NCBI GenBank assembly: GCA_003640385.1
Contig: RCAB01000383.1
Location: 1-62,555 of the forward strand
Direction: 5' to 3'
DNA: 62,555 nt
Source: Setaria digitata
Taxonomy: Eukaryota > Nematoda > Chromadorea > Rhabditida > Setariidae
Below the pieces are notes generated by a model. The model was not told the DNA's origin, did not search any database, and saw only the letters and a program-made list of their open reading frames with translations. Below are positions 23,058-35,452 of this stretch, one piece after another (positions within the stretch are counted from its first letter, which is position 1; each line of letters opens with the position of its first letter). The position numbers were made by a program, and so were the translations under genes.

Positions 23058-26000
23058 ATGTAAAGGTTAAAACTACTGCTACATTAAGCTTCCAGAGGGT
23101 ATTTTGATATCGGTTGTGGAACATTCTATTCCTGTGGTATAATCGCTTCTGTGCACCCGAAGGACTTCTAATTTGCTGAATCGTACTTAAAATGTTAAAT
23201 GCAAAATAATTTGGGCAATATTGCATTTTGCAATGGACGGATAATATTTGCCTTTAACCACCCAAATAAAATTAATCTTTCCTTTCTCATAATTACTGTA
23301 ATTAGAAGTTTCTTCCTTATGTGATCGTAGATTAACCATTAATACTTGCTGAAATATTTATTGCTTTTCTGAGTGATAATAGATGATAACAGAGATCTAA
23401 TCGATCATTGTAATACAATTGGGTCACAATATGCTCCCTTCAAATTGACACACCTCTGACATGATACCTCTTTGACTGAATCTCATAAAATTTGTCGTTC
23501 ATGATTGGTTAAAGAGTAAACCGTATGATGCGTTTGGTCTGTCATAATTAATTATCACCACTTAGTCGGCATTTTCAATTTACTTGAAAAATCCGCCACT
23601 AATTGTTGAAACTTCGAAAAAGGCGAACAAAAATTACAGCTGTGGTTAAAATTCTCGTCAGCTAAATCTAACTGACGCTGTAAATTTTATTTAACATTTT
23701 CTACAGATCTAAAATTGTCAACTACTGAAATTTCTTAAAATTGTCAAATTTGTTGCACAAATGGAAATCGAAAGAACAATAAACAGCCAGTCTATTGTTA
23801 ATGATTATTTAAACATTAGCAAAAAATATTTCAAAAGAAGTTATTGGACCAGTTTTATATGGCATCCGGACGGAATGAACTTTCAATTCAGGAAACTTTG
23901 CAGTACCTGTCGCATAGAATTAGTTTTATTATAAATTACATCATCTGTTTTTCGCAGGACAAATGCGCTGACGCTAAATGCTTAAAAATTGTATTTGGAA
24001 AAAATATGTGTTTTTGATTTTTGATGGTTTTGAAGCAAAAATAAAAAATAAAAAAAAGAAATAGAGATTTTGAGGTAACGCAAAACAAAAAAAGTGCAAA
24101 TTTTTTTCTTTTAAAATTTACTTGGAGCGAAGAAATGCATTTTTTGACAAAATTTGATTGATTTCCAATATCTCTAATGAATTACTTTATATTTTATATA
24201 TAATTTGATATGGCAACTTCTATCAAGTAATTGAGGGGATAACAGTTTCAAATTGCTAACTGGTGATTGGAAGAAATGCAACTAAATTTAAAACTTTAAA
24301 AATTCCACTGATTTAAGATACCATGTTTGAATTTTTCAGTTTCGGTTATATGAATTATTATATATTTTCTATATAAGTAGCTTAAAAGATTATTATAATT
24401 TAAGCAGTTAGTAATTAAAACAGAAATTTGAAATCAAATTTACCATAGCCGTTTTGTTCAGAATTAAATTAAAATGTTGAAGATTTGATAGCGAATTAAT
24501 TCATTAAGTAAAAATTAATATCATCATGTTGAAAACAAAGAATTTTGGAAAAGTTAACAGTATTAAAATTTTGTTTTTTAAGAATGATTTATTGATTTTT
24601 ACTTTTTTAAGCGCACCTGCATCGGCAAAGCAAATTTCAGTATAAAAAGAAATAGAAATTCATAGGTATAAATATTATAAAAGACGACTTTACCAAAGAC
24701 CTGATCATCAAGTGGATCAAAGAGAAATTTTTTTTTTTAACTAAATTCTTCCAAGCAAATTTATAAATTGTAGTCATAGAAACGAGTTGCTGTATTAAAC
24801 GATTAATAATTTATTTTGAAGTCAAAACTTCGATCGTCTAGAATTAAACGACGAATTTAACCTAAATTTTTATTGAGGACATTCTATTGTACTTCTTACA
24901 CTCGAGATAAAATCAATCATTCCATTTCATTTTATATTTTAACATTCACTTTCAGTTTCCAATATACCATTGTGCAGACAGTTATTTTTTCTTATATAGA
25001 ATTCGGAATTTAATGTGCAAAATATTCAAATAGAGTGTATACAGTTATTATGTATACAGCTATCAGTAAATATCATGTATGCAGTTATCAGTAATGTACA
25101 GAAGTGAATAATTCCTTGCTCCTTTTATTCGTTACTTACTGTTATCATTTTTAAATAGCTTATCGTTATTGTTATCACTCGAATCAGCTGGACAAAATAC
25201 TATAATCATTATCATTAGAATCATTCGATGTGATCCATTTTTATTACAAAATAAAAACCATCATTATCCAAGATCCGGATCATATGATTTTATCCAACTA
25301 ATACAAAATCATTCGTCTTCTGCATCAGACGGCACTTAAGTTTTATTACCTTTTACCATCCGATATCACCCAAATTTCGTGCCACAACAAAAAATAAAAT
25401 AAAAATTTACAAGGTAATCCATCCTTTTCGAAATGAATTTCTGGTTTAATTTTAATTTTTTCTTTTTTCTAAACCATTTTTCTTGCTTTTCAAGACTGTT
25501 ACTTATCACTAGGTACAAACCGTCATCGCCATTTAGTTAAGGCTGATATTACGAAAAACAAGTGCTCAGAAATTATAATATGGTGCTACTTTATTACCAG
25601 TAAAAATAAATGTACTTTTACTTATTAAAATGTCTCAAATTTCTCTCCAAAAAATTTACTAGATGAGGAAAAGCATTTGAAGAGGTATATAAGACTAAGA
25701 ACAGCGGGAGAAGATGCAAGTATAACTTTGTTAAAGTACGACAGATTAATTACCGAAACAGATATTAATTATATCGAACTTATCATCAATTAGATAATTC
25801 TCTCAGAAGGCTTATCACATTTGCTCAGTTCACTTTATTTCTTTGTTTCCATTTCTTAAACGTTATATTTTGCTTTATCGAAGTGATACATCCTTAATGT
25901 ATAATGATTATACAACTTAATGATAAACTGATAATTCTGAAAGCTCTTTTATCTCCATCCGTTAATCTAACCGTCTCATTCGCTCTTGTCTATCCAAACA

Positions 26001-26603
26001 TTTATTTCTAATAATCCATCTAATCGTTAACATCCTTTCAAAAAAGCGGTAATATAATATAGCGTTAATATAATATTATTACAATAATAATACAAATAAA
26101 ATATAGTAATAATAACAAAATATAATTATAATAATAATAAATTATAAATAATATTAATAATAACAAAACATAATAAAGTTGTGAAGTACAAAAAAAATAG
26201 CAATAAAATTTTCTAATTAAAAATAAAAAAAAAATTAACTGACGTTATGTTATTTCTTGCGGATGTTGTTTGCATAACTGCAAATACTGCTTGTAGTGGT
26301 TTCCTTAAAAAGATGGACGTTCTCAAGTAATTAATTTCTTTATCATCGTCTGTAGATAATATTGGAATGACGAGGTTACTTATCGTACTGATAAGGAATG
26401 ACGAATTTCAGTCATAGCTATATCAAGTGAATGATTTCATCCATTAGAACAAATGATTCTAAGCGATAATTCGATAACTGTTCGGATGTTTAGTGATAGC
26501 ATGATACTGTCTCGAAAAGAAAATGATATGTAATAAAATAGTAGAACTTATTGAAAATGGAAATCAAAAATACAAGTGATATGCGTTTTTAAGATAAATT
26601 AGA

Positions 26604-26637
26604 AAAAAGCGATGATGTTGCAGCACCATCGCTTTTT
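26604..26637. repeat. stem-loop: 11-bp perfect arms followed by T runs
   Basis: Arms AAAAAGCGATG (26604-26614) and CATCGCTTTTT (26627-26637) are perfectly complementary. Two further pairs form after one mismatch, around the loop TTGCAG. T-rich sequence follows on the plus strand. It has the look of an intrinsic terminator or small RNA stem, but no RNA gene was identified next to it. Confidence 0.6.
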
Positions 26638-28936
26638 AAAACATTTTTTTTTTTCTAAATATTTATATCATTAAATATAAATGACATAAATATTAAACAG
26701 TTTTCATTATCTTAATGGTTATCATTAGTAATATTTTAATATTTGAGCAAGTTATTTGCTCTTGCTGATAGATTTTTTCTCCTTCTTCAGCAATTTGAAA
26801 TATTAATTTTATTCTAACGATTCTTTCGCTTTTCTTCTCTAAAGTTCGAAGCGTTAATTATTAATCTAATTGATTTTATTGTTTTTTTTTTTTTTGTCTT
26901 GTACAAGTAGATTCATTTGCTGAATGACTAATTGTGAGGATCAATAAAGTGATATGATACAGTTATAGTTTATGATAAGCTATAAGTTAATTGCATCATT
27001 TATTCAAGTTATTTCATTTCTCATCGAATGTTAACCCTTTCTTACCATTTTTACATGAATTCTATAATACCAGTCAATTAATTCGAAATAAACTTGGGCT
27101 GAGATTTTACTTTTCAGTTTAGAAATAATTTTTGAGTGATGCAACTAAGCAACTAGTATTTGCAAACAAGCTTTACGGAAATGAACGAATGATTCTCAGT
27201 TTGATGGATGCTGATAAGACGGCATAATGATTATAATGGTGATAATAATGACGATTTTGATGTTAATCATAAAGATGATGATAATAGCGGTAGCGCGACA
27301 GTGATAATATTTTCGCATTGATAACTATGCCAATAATGATAGCATTAATGAAGATGATGATATTAGTAATGTTGATGATACTGATTGATGTTGATGTAGT
27401 TGAATGGTGATAATGGTGCTGATAGCAATGTTAATATCAAAAGATACAAAAATGATATGTCTGTTGTGGAACAAAATCAAAATTCTTTTTACATTTCGAA
27501 TATCTTCCCTTTCCTGTTTCTCGCTCACATTCTTTTTTGTAATGAATTACGTACTTTTTTAAATTCTCTTTGATATTTAATATTGTGTAATATAACAAAT
27601 AGAAGAAAGGGAGAGAGTCAGAAGGAAAGAAAGAGGGAGAGAAAGATTAATATGAAAAGTTTAGAATTATTCATTTCGATAAAATTTCATTTTTCTCCAA
27701 CGACACTTTTCAATCCGTTCTTGTCTCTCCGCTATCAGTTACTGAAAAGCGTCCAAAAATAGTGTTGAAAAGAACTTTAATTTCACTCCTTTAAATATAT
27801 TTTATAAATTTTATTAAGGGCAATACATTTAGCTTTATTAAAAATTAATAGGATTCCATTCATTCAGGCCTACAGATCACTTCAAATATCAACAATTTAT
27901 CATGTCATATTTTTTATTCCCCGTACATATACTAAAAGCATTTTAAAAAATAAAGAAAAGCAAAATGACAAGTAATTAAAAAAAAAAAAAAGGTTGGATT
28001 GAGTTATTCTGGATTTTTCAATGTATTTTAATAGTGATGAAGTAATGTATGATACGTATGTGCTACATAAAGTATTACCAGAAACATCCTAAATTCCAGA
28101 AAAAAAGGAAAGAATCACTTAGTACCCTCCTTTCCATATGCAAAAAGTCATTTGGATGGGATAAACTGACATTTTATAGTAGTAATTTTATTTGGAGCAG
28201 AATGTAAAATTAGAAATTTCTAGAAGTTTAAAATTTTAGCTAATTTTATGTTTCGATTGTGATAATATTAGCTCCTGTTCTGCCGAAAAAAAAATTATAA
28301 AAGTTTAAGAATGTAACTTTACAAGTTTCAAATTACTTAACTGCTTATTTATTCTAGCCTGACTAGGGTTCCGCTTCATGACTACTGGGAAAAAAATCAC
28401 TATTAAAAGAGATATGTTAGATTGAATAATTAACAAAGCATTTGCAAACTAATTTAATTGAGATTTTATTAGCATGATGAAAGGTACACTGATCTATAAC
28501 ATTAGAAGACTAACCATTAACCTATCATTGGAACTAATCAATGGATGGCATGATGAAGAAGCGAAATTATTTTTACATTACCAAATTTACTATCAAATTT
28601 TTTCAGTCTATATTACAAAATGAACTTTCGAATGTCTACAGTAACATATTGGAGACTCACTGAATGAGTGCAATGAAAAAACTTAAATCATTTATGAGAA
28701 ATTTTATTTATCAATCTAGTTACAGCTTTAGCATTTTTCCACTAATTTCATGATTAATTTAATTAATTCCTTATAATTCAATGCAAGAACATACATTTGT
28801 GTATAGCCACAACATATTTTATCTTTTTCTTTTGTTTTATTATTGATATTGATTATTTATTATTAAAAATTTATATTAATTGTTGTTTATTGTAATCACT
28901 TTATAGTTTTCACTAATTATTATTAGTAAAAAACTA

Positions 28937-28956
28937 TTATTTAATATTATTATTAC

Positions 28957-28991
<35 letters not shown>

Positions 28992-29032
28992 TTATTATTA
29001 TTATTGTTATTAATATTATTATTTATTATTGT
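28937..29032. repeat. (ATT)n microsatellite
   Basis: Near-continuous ATT with occasional GTT and AAT interruptions. The minus-strand open frame through it is an artefact, a run of Asn codons. Confidence 0.9.
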
Positions 29033-31587
29033 TATTTCTACTACCGTCATTATTTTATTTAACGGCATAACGGAAAAAATTTTCGGAATGTTATTTCTAT
29101 CACGAAATATTTCTCCCCCGTTACGGTCAGTTTGTTTAGCTGCTACCATTTTGATTCGTAACTAAAATTACCGTCCCTTTTGAATTGAATGAATTTTTCC
29201 GTTAGCTGTAATAATTTCGTTATGTTGACAAAAAAAAAAAAAGCAAACGAAGAAATAAAATTTCATTTGAAATTTGATTAATTTTCTCCTTCTCCTTCCA
29301 CATTTCATTCCCTCTCTTAATGAATTATTATTAATACTGCTCTATTGTTAAATGACTGTTATGTGGGAGTCAGGCAAATTTTCACATATTTAAATATAAA
29401 TTATCTGGATATAGTATTTACGGATTGTTAGATTTTTTTTTGAAGACAGATGCTATGTGTGATAGTGAAAGTACTTTCTTTACGGTTACAAATGATAACT
29501 CAACAGATGGATAAGCACTAGATGTGCGTGTAAGTGCTAATCAGAATTATCAAGTAATTCTCGAGCTTTGTAATATTTTGTATGATTGGAAGAAAACAAA
29601 GCGAATGCACCATTTTTCAATTAGTTTTATCGTCGGAAATGAACCAAATGTGTAAATTCTTTCCAGTGCTATCACTTTTTTCACCACCGATGATAAAAAA
29701 AAATTGATATGAATTGTGAGTTTTTCTTTCTTTTACAAACCAATTAAGGATCCATCCTTGTTTACTTTAATTTAATTAATAGTATTATTTGCTAGTAATA
29801 AGATCAATCTAATGGCTTAAATATCGCTTTGGTATAAATTCTTCAAATTATTTCATTCATTCATTGCTAGACTAGTCTGCTCGACAAAAGCCATCAAAAT
29901 TCTCATTATTTACAAAATTATTCAGCTAAGCTAAGCAGCTAGTTAAACGATTCACTCTAATTGTATCATTCAGCCGTATCTTTTTTAGCGTATTATTTCA
30001 CTATTTATTTCGATCGTATCTAATTGTTTAATTAATAAATAGTAGTTTTCTTTTTCTCTTTTTTTAATGGTTTATTACAATTTATTGTTGCTCTATGTAG
30101 TATCAAAAATAACTGAATAACGAATATTTCAATGAATAACGAAAAAAAAAAACTAATATTTTAAAACAATTAATTTCTTCATATCAAATAAAAAAAAAGA
30201 GTCCCTTTTAAGATTTACCAAAAAAAAGATAAAAAATGAAGAAGGAGGGGAAAGTTTGATTTTTTTCTTTTTCTCCTTTCTTTTCGAAAATGAAAGAAAA
30301 AAAGGAAGAAAAGCAAATAGTTGAAGTTTAAAATTTTAAATGAATAAATTGTTCGTCAACGTCAGTTGTTGAAGTATTACAATTTCTTTTTTTTTTCCTA
30401 AATTATCATCATTCCTTCTTCCTTTCTCTTTCAGTTTCTGTGTATGTGTGTTTCTTTTTTTCCTCATTTTTATTCTAATTTTATTTTTCTTTTTTTTTGT
30501 TCTTACATCGCAAAACTTGCAAAAAAAAGAGAAAATTGTTAAAGCATAATATCATCGCCTTCGTCTTCTTGCTTTGAAAAATGATTTGATAGAATGTTTC
30601 GTAAATGTTTATTCGCCTCTTTAAAATCTTATAGTTTCAAAAATTTGTTTTTTCTCTCTCTCTTTCCAGCTATTTTCACCTCTTTTATTGCCTTTAAAAT
30701 TTCCAAAAGGAAGAACTTCATACTTCCTACCTTAAATTATACAATTTTGTCGTCCCTTGTATTAAGAAAAAGAACTCCATGAAAAACGTATCATGCTTGA
30801 AAAAAAATAATCCATCCGTTACAAGCATATGAATTTGCTACTGTCTAATTCCCACTTGTCGCATTTGCTCGCAAATTAATTAAAGACCCACAATTTCACC
30901 AAGCAGCTTTTTATATTTTGCGTTTCATTCCGATAATTTCAAAACTCTTTGTGAAGAAATTTCATCAAAACTGTTGCAGCATCCAACTTTTTCTTCACAA
31001 TCTTTACCATCCCAATACTTCCCTTTTCATAGTTTGTACCTTTTTATTGTAAACCATAAAAGATTACACTAACAAATCAACACATTCGGTCAGTGCCGAC
31101 TAGAGCACTTCGATATCATTTCGGTTTATTGCGACTGAAGAGGAAACGAACCGACGAGGCTCAGGCACTGACCAATGACTCGTTAAAGTGACCATTTCAA
31201 GTTAAGCAAACATAGTTGCCGGACAGATGACAAAAGGTGACAGCTCAGGTAGCAGTCATCTCGACTGGCGGAGACTGAGGTCCGTTGCTGGTGAGACCGA
31301 AGTGTGGAGTGACATCAGACTGCGCCTCACAGCAGTTATCGATCAGACAGAACCTCCCGTTAGCTGCCAGCAAACCGTCTGCGTGCCAGCGGGGAGAGCA
31401 GTGGAGGGGAATGTCACGTCCCAGCCCTGACCCTTCCCTCAGCTCGCATCGCGTGTAGCGCGCAGTTGCGTGAGCTGCAGTCCGCTACTGTACGATTCAC
31501 TGCTCACTTCCATCCAGCCAGCATTACAGCACACGGACACGTACACTCACCTCACCTCGTCTTCACGCACTATCCATTTATCCAGTC

Positions 31588-31648
31588 ATTCATTAATTCA
31601 CTGATTCATTGATTCGTTGATTCATCCATTCGGTTAATCATTCATTCC
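31588..31648. repeat. degenerate ATTCATTGATTCG tandem tract
   Basis: About 60 bp of variants of ATTCATT/GATTCAT/GATTCGT, directly followed by the CTGT tract region. Confidence 0.7.
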
Positions 31649-31989
31649 TATCGTCATCTGTCTGTGACTGTAGAGGAGTGGTACCTCCCGACTCCGACTC
31701 TCCCCACCCTGTCGACATCGGTCGGTTTCGGTTGATCGGTTCGATTATTCGCTCTCCTTCGATCCTCCTTCATCATCACAGCTGTTTTCGGGACGACGGT
31801 CTCGTCGACTCTCGAACTTACGGCAGGGCGGCACGGAAAAATTTGCAATCCTTTCCTCTTCTCCCCCTCTCCACCATTCCGACGCTTCTCTTTCCTCTGA
31901 TGGGTATCTGTCTGTCTGTCTGCGTGCACCGGTCTGTCTGTGTATGTCCTTGAAATAATTCAACTATTTCGCTTAATGCTACTGCTAGT

Positions 31990-32316
31990 TTGCCCCATTC
32001 CACTCGCTTTTTAAACTTGGAATATGCGCCATACCCGACGATTCGACCTTCAATGTCATCTATATTTCTTTCAAATATCACCGTTACTACTACTTTTGCT
32101 ACTACAATTACAAATACAGCTAATACTCCAGCAGTTGTTACTGCTACAACAACGACTGCTACGACATTAAGGACCGCTAGTGTTATTGTTTTTGTGCAGT
32201 CGTTATTGTTGCTGTTATTGGGCATTCTCTTTCATCTTACAACCGGGAAGCATTTTTCCCCTGTGGAAAAGAAACTTCGTGCAGAGAATATCCAACGATA
32301 TCACCACCACCAATAA
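31990..32316 (+). CDS. weak candidate first coding exon, Thr-rich with a hydrophobic segment
   Basis: A 108-codon frame inside the GC-rich island begins MPHSTRFLNLEYAPYP. It has a Thr/Ala-rich section from ACN trinucleotides (about residues 30-62), then a hydrophobic run VIVFVQSLLLLLLGILFHL (about 65-83) that could be a signal anchor, and stops after RYHHHQ. The opposite strand is also open here, which weakens the case. No clear downstream donor or partner exon was found. Confidence 0.25.
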   Translation: MPHSTRFLNLEYAPYPTIRPSMSSIFLSNITVTTTFATTITNTANTPAVVTATTTTATTLRTASVIVFVQSLLLLLLGILFHLTTGKHFSPVEKKLRAENIQRYHHHQ

Positions 32317-32320
32317 CAGG

Positions 32321-35238
32321 AACTGAATAGAAGTGGAAAGGATTAGGATGGGAAGATAAGGGTTTACAATTTAGATTGTAAGTGGAGTATTTTGGGAAAT
32401 ACCGGGAATTTTGTCGGTGATCAGAAGCAAGAGTATTTCCACTAGGCAATGATATACAAAACAGGAAGAATGGAAGAGAGAGAGGGAAAGGAAGGGGAGT
32501 AACAGAAAGATAGCGGAAAAGAACGAAACGAAAGGTGAGGATAAATTCGAAATTTAAAAAAAAATCACTCGTCTTGTTCCTTCCGCGTCTTCCTCTTTCT
32601 CTCACTCTCATCCTGTCCCTCATCTTCTGGTTATTCCCTCCTCTTCCACATATGTTCAAATTTGATACTTATGATAACTGTAATCTTTATTTCTCAACAA
32701 TAATTGGTGATAATTAGCACTGACAAATGATCGTGATAAGGATGTTTATCAGTGATAAGTAATTTGAACTGAATTAATCATTTTCAGTGCTGCTGTCTTC
32801 CAAACTTCATTTCCTTCTTCTCGTCTCTCTTCCTCCCTTTCCACCACGCAATTCGTTCACTTCTCTTTCTGTCATACAGTTTAAAATATTACCACACTCC
32901 CTCTCCGAACTCTGTCGGAATTTGCTCCACTAACCAGCCAGTTCATCCGTTTCCCTTCAACGTTTCATCAAACCAACCGACTTCATCTGCAACCATCATT
33001 ATCATTGTAATCACTATCATCGTCACTGTCGTAATCAGAGGAGACAGTGTGATAATCATTGATAATGAAAAGGTAACGATTATATTAATGTCACTGAATT
33101 CTACAATTCGGAGCAACTTTTCTTTTCTGCATCATTGCATTGTCATTATTTCGTTTCATTATCCTTATAAACTATGATAAAATACAGCAGCAGTATTTAG
33201 CTACTTGTTCATCAGCATTTTATAACATATACCACTTTTTGCTAGTTTCAGCAGAGTCAATTAATTTATTTGCACAAAGATAGTTTGAAATTAATTAGTC
33301 CATAACATGTACTGTTATTATTGAATTTTTAAATTTCAGTTTGTCTGGATCTTAAGGAAAGAGAAAACCAAGAATAAAACATATGTAATTAGATGAATCG
33401 AAGTAATTAGTAATGAGTTTCCTGAGTTGTTCTCATTTTCGCTCGCCTTTAATTAATTGTAACAATTATTTTCAACTAACGGTAAACAAAGTGGTGAAAA
33501 TCATTGCTGGTTTCACCTTAAAAAAAAAAAAAAAATCATTTTTTCTTCCTTCAGTTCAACATATATTTAGCAAGTAGCATTTCTCAAAACATTATCGAGG
33601 ACTTAATTCCTAACTGCTGCACAGTTCAATAAACTTTGAATGAGAAAGTCGTTACAAGTTCTTTATTATTCCTTACACAGTTCTGACTTCAGTGAGTCTA
33701 ATTGTCCGTAATTTTCAGCTTTCAGGATGTATGCACATTCCCATGTAAATGATTCCAGTAATAATAGAGCGAGAAGTATCTCCGCGATATAAACTCAACT
33801 CGTTCAATTATTTGAAACAACGGAATTACAGATGGCAAGCCATGCAAAAAAGATGAGTTATGCTGTGATATTTTGAATAACTGTAAGCAGTTAATAAATA
33901 TAAATTGATCATAGAGTCGTATGAACTTAAATTTAAGTTAAATTTAACGTTTAGTTCGATTAACAATTATTTAATCCGACAAACACTACCAGTTTAACGA
34001 AAATTCATCAAAATTTGTTCGCCAAAACTTTCCAAATCGGTGTAAATTTTTGATAGAGAAATTGTCAGATAATAATCCATTTATAATACAGATTTTGGTG
34101 TAGTTGCCAACATGTACATATTACCATAAACCTCTTTTTTTTTTTTTTTTTAATGTGGTATTTCCATATGAAAAATTTTCATATTCCTTAACCACTACCA
34201 TATTGATAATACACCGATATCGACGGTATATATGCTTTTTCCTTGTTATCATTTTTTTTTTTTTTTTAGTAATAGAATTACTGCCACACATTTAATGTTT
34301 ATGATTTTTCTTTATGACTAAAACTTTTCGTTTGGCAAAAGCAGAATTTAATTTTCACCAATTTTTAGTTTGTTAGTAAATTTTTCTTTACTGAAAGTTT
34401 GCAGATTTTTCTCGAAAGAGAGTTTATTTTTTCTATTTTACACCGAAGTTTTTTAAATAATGAAATATTTATCGAAAATTAGTCTGACTTAAAAGATTTT
34501 TAGGAAGAATATTTTGGTAAAAGATCCAGCGAAATTCTCTGCTAATTTTCGATATCATTCGCTCATTGCAATTGACTTAAATAACTTGATTGACTTAATT
34601 TGCATACGGAATATTAGTTAGAATGTCACACTCATTTTTTTCTGGAAATTTTCGTGATTTCTGCTCCAGGAAAAAAATTTCATTCCCGAAGTCTTTATTT
34701 TACCACTATTTTTCTCTTTAAATTTTCATAGTTAAAAACAAATTCCGATCAAAGTTTATGTTTCACTATTTTCCAAGTCCTATTTTCATTAGTTGTCGTC
34801 AGAGTTTGAAGAAATTCTTTCACATCTTTTATTTTGATTTCAAAAATTTAATTAACTAGTTCTGTTACTTATACACTGGCAAATTGAAATTTGTATTTCA
34901 ATCTTAATTTTGTTTGACAGAAATTTCCGACCTTAGCAATCAATGACATCGTTTGTAAATACCACCACAATTCATTCGGATCATTCTGATAAAACGAAAC
35001 GAAAAGTCGATATGCAAATTTTTTTTTTTATCATTAAAAATTTTAGGAAGGATGTGTCCCATCCTCACAGATTAATGTCATCAATGTGCAGTCCTTTTTT
35101 CTTTACTCTCACCTTCCTGCTCTGTCACGTCATCTATAATCCTTTTGTTTCCCGTATTATCATTATCATTTCCGGTTTCCTTTAATGTTGCTAAGAATCT
35201 ATTTCATCATTTTCTTTTGCAACTTTTACATCATACAG
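32321..35238. other. AT-rich non-coding stretch
   Basis: No supported exon. Purine-rich tracts occur near 32460-32540, and CT-rich and TCATC-type tracts near 32810-33040. There are several homopolymers, including a T tract near 34134. Confidence 0.55.
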
Positions 35239-35452
35239 TGACCGAATGAGTCGTATTTATTTTTGTGAACTCGGGAATTCCATGGCAGATCTTGAGCCGG
35301 ATGTGCGTGAAATCATGTTGTATAACGTTGAGTCCCATGAGATCACGTTACATCCGCCTCAATATCTTGACTGCACTGCTGTACGACACCATTTAAAATA
35401 TCCATTAGTATGCCAATGTGATCAATTCCCGACGAATAGAAAAACAAAAAAG
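35239..35452 (+). CDS. candidate internal exon, unidentified, overlapping a hairpin repeat
   Basis: A CAG acceptor ends at 35238 and an excellent donor (AA|GTAAGT) follows 35452. Between them the frame starting with the split codon then DRMSRIYFCELGNSMADL is open for 71 codons and includes PPQYLDCTAV and YPLVCQCDQF. The middle of this frame (35292-35361) is a near-palindrome that recurs at 40.1 kb, where the frame is broken. It is either an exonised repeat, a real exon copied elsewhere, or a chance frame through a repeat. No family recognised. Confidence 0.25.
35292..35361. repeat. hairpin-forming element, copy A
   Basis: The outer arms TTGAGCCGGATGT and ACATCCGCCTCAA pair with one mismatch. 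Further in, CGTGA..TCATG pairs with CATGA..TCACG across a 2-nt internal loop. Overall this is a roughly 70-nt hairpin with an 18-nt loop. The core 35298-35356 is about 80% identical to copy B at 40099-40155. Confidence 0.7.

Larger units (their letters stand above)
23058..31079. other. long AT-rich gene-poor stretch
   Basis: No supported coding region on either strand. It holds ATA/TAA-rich runs (about 26050-26170), a GAT/ATG-rich stretch (about 27190-27430), an ATT microsatellite (28937-29032), many A or T homopolymers and a compact GC-richer hairpin at 26604-26637. Short open frames are low-complexity. Confidence 0.6.
31080..32320. promoter_or_regulatory. GC-rich island, possible promoter/5' leader of a gene with long introns
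   Basis: Within a desert of about 30 kb, this stretch is strikingly richer in G, C and CpG, especially 31090-31560 (GCGTGTAGCGCGCAGTTGCG and similar). It contains a TCATT-type tandem tract (31588-31648) and a CTGT/CTGTCTGTC tract (31905-31945). Open frames occur in several frames because stop codons are rare here, so none is compelling. A regulatory or 5' UTR role is inference. Confidence 0.4.

Noticed and set aside
28937..29149. Asn-rich minus-strand open frame
   Set aside because: It is the translation of an ATT microsatellite.
31654..32225. Minus-strand frames of 72-135 codons in the GC-rich island
   Set aside because: Few stop codons occur by composition here; the frames translate CTGT and trinucleotide tracts and have no splice context or family resemblance.
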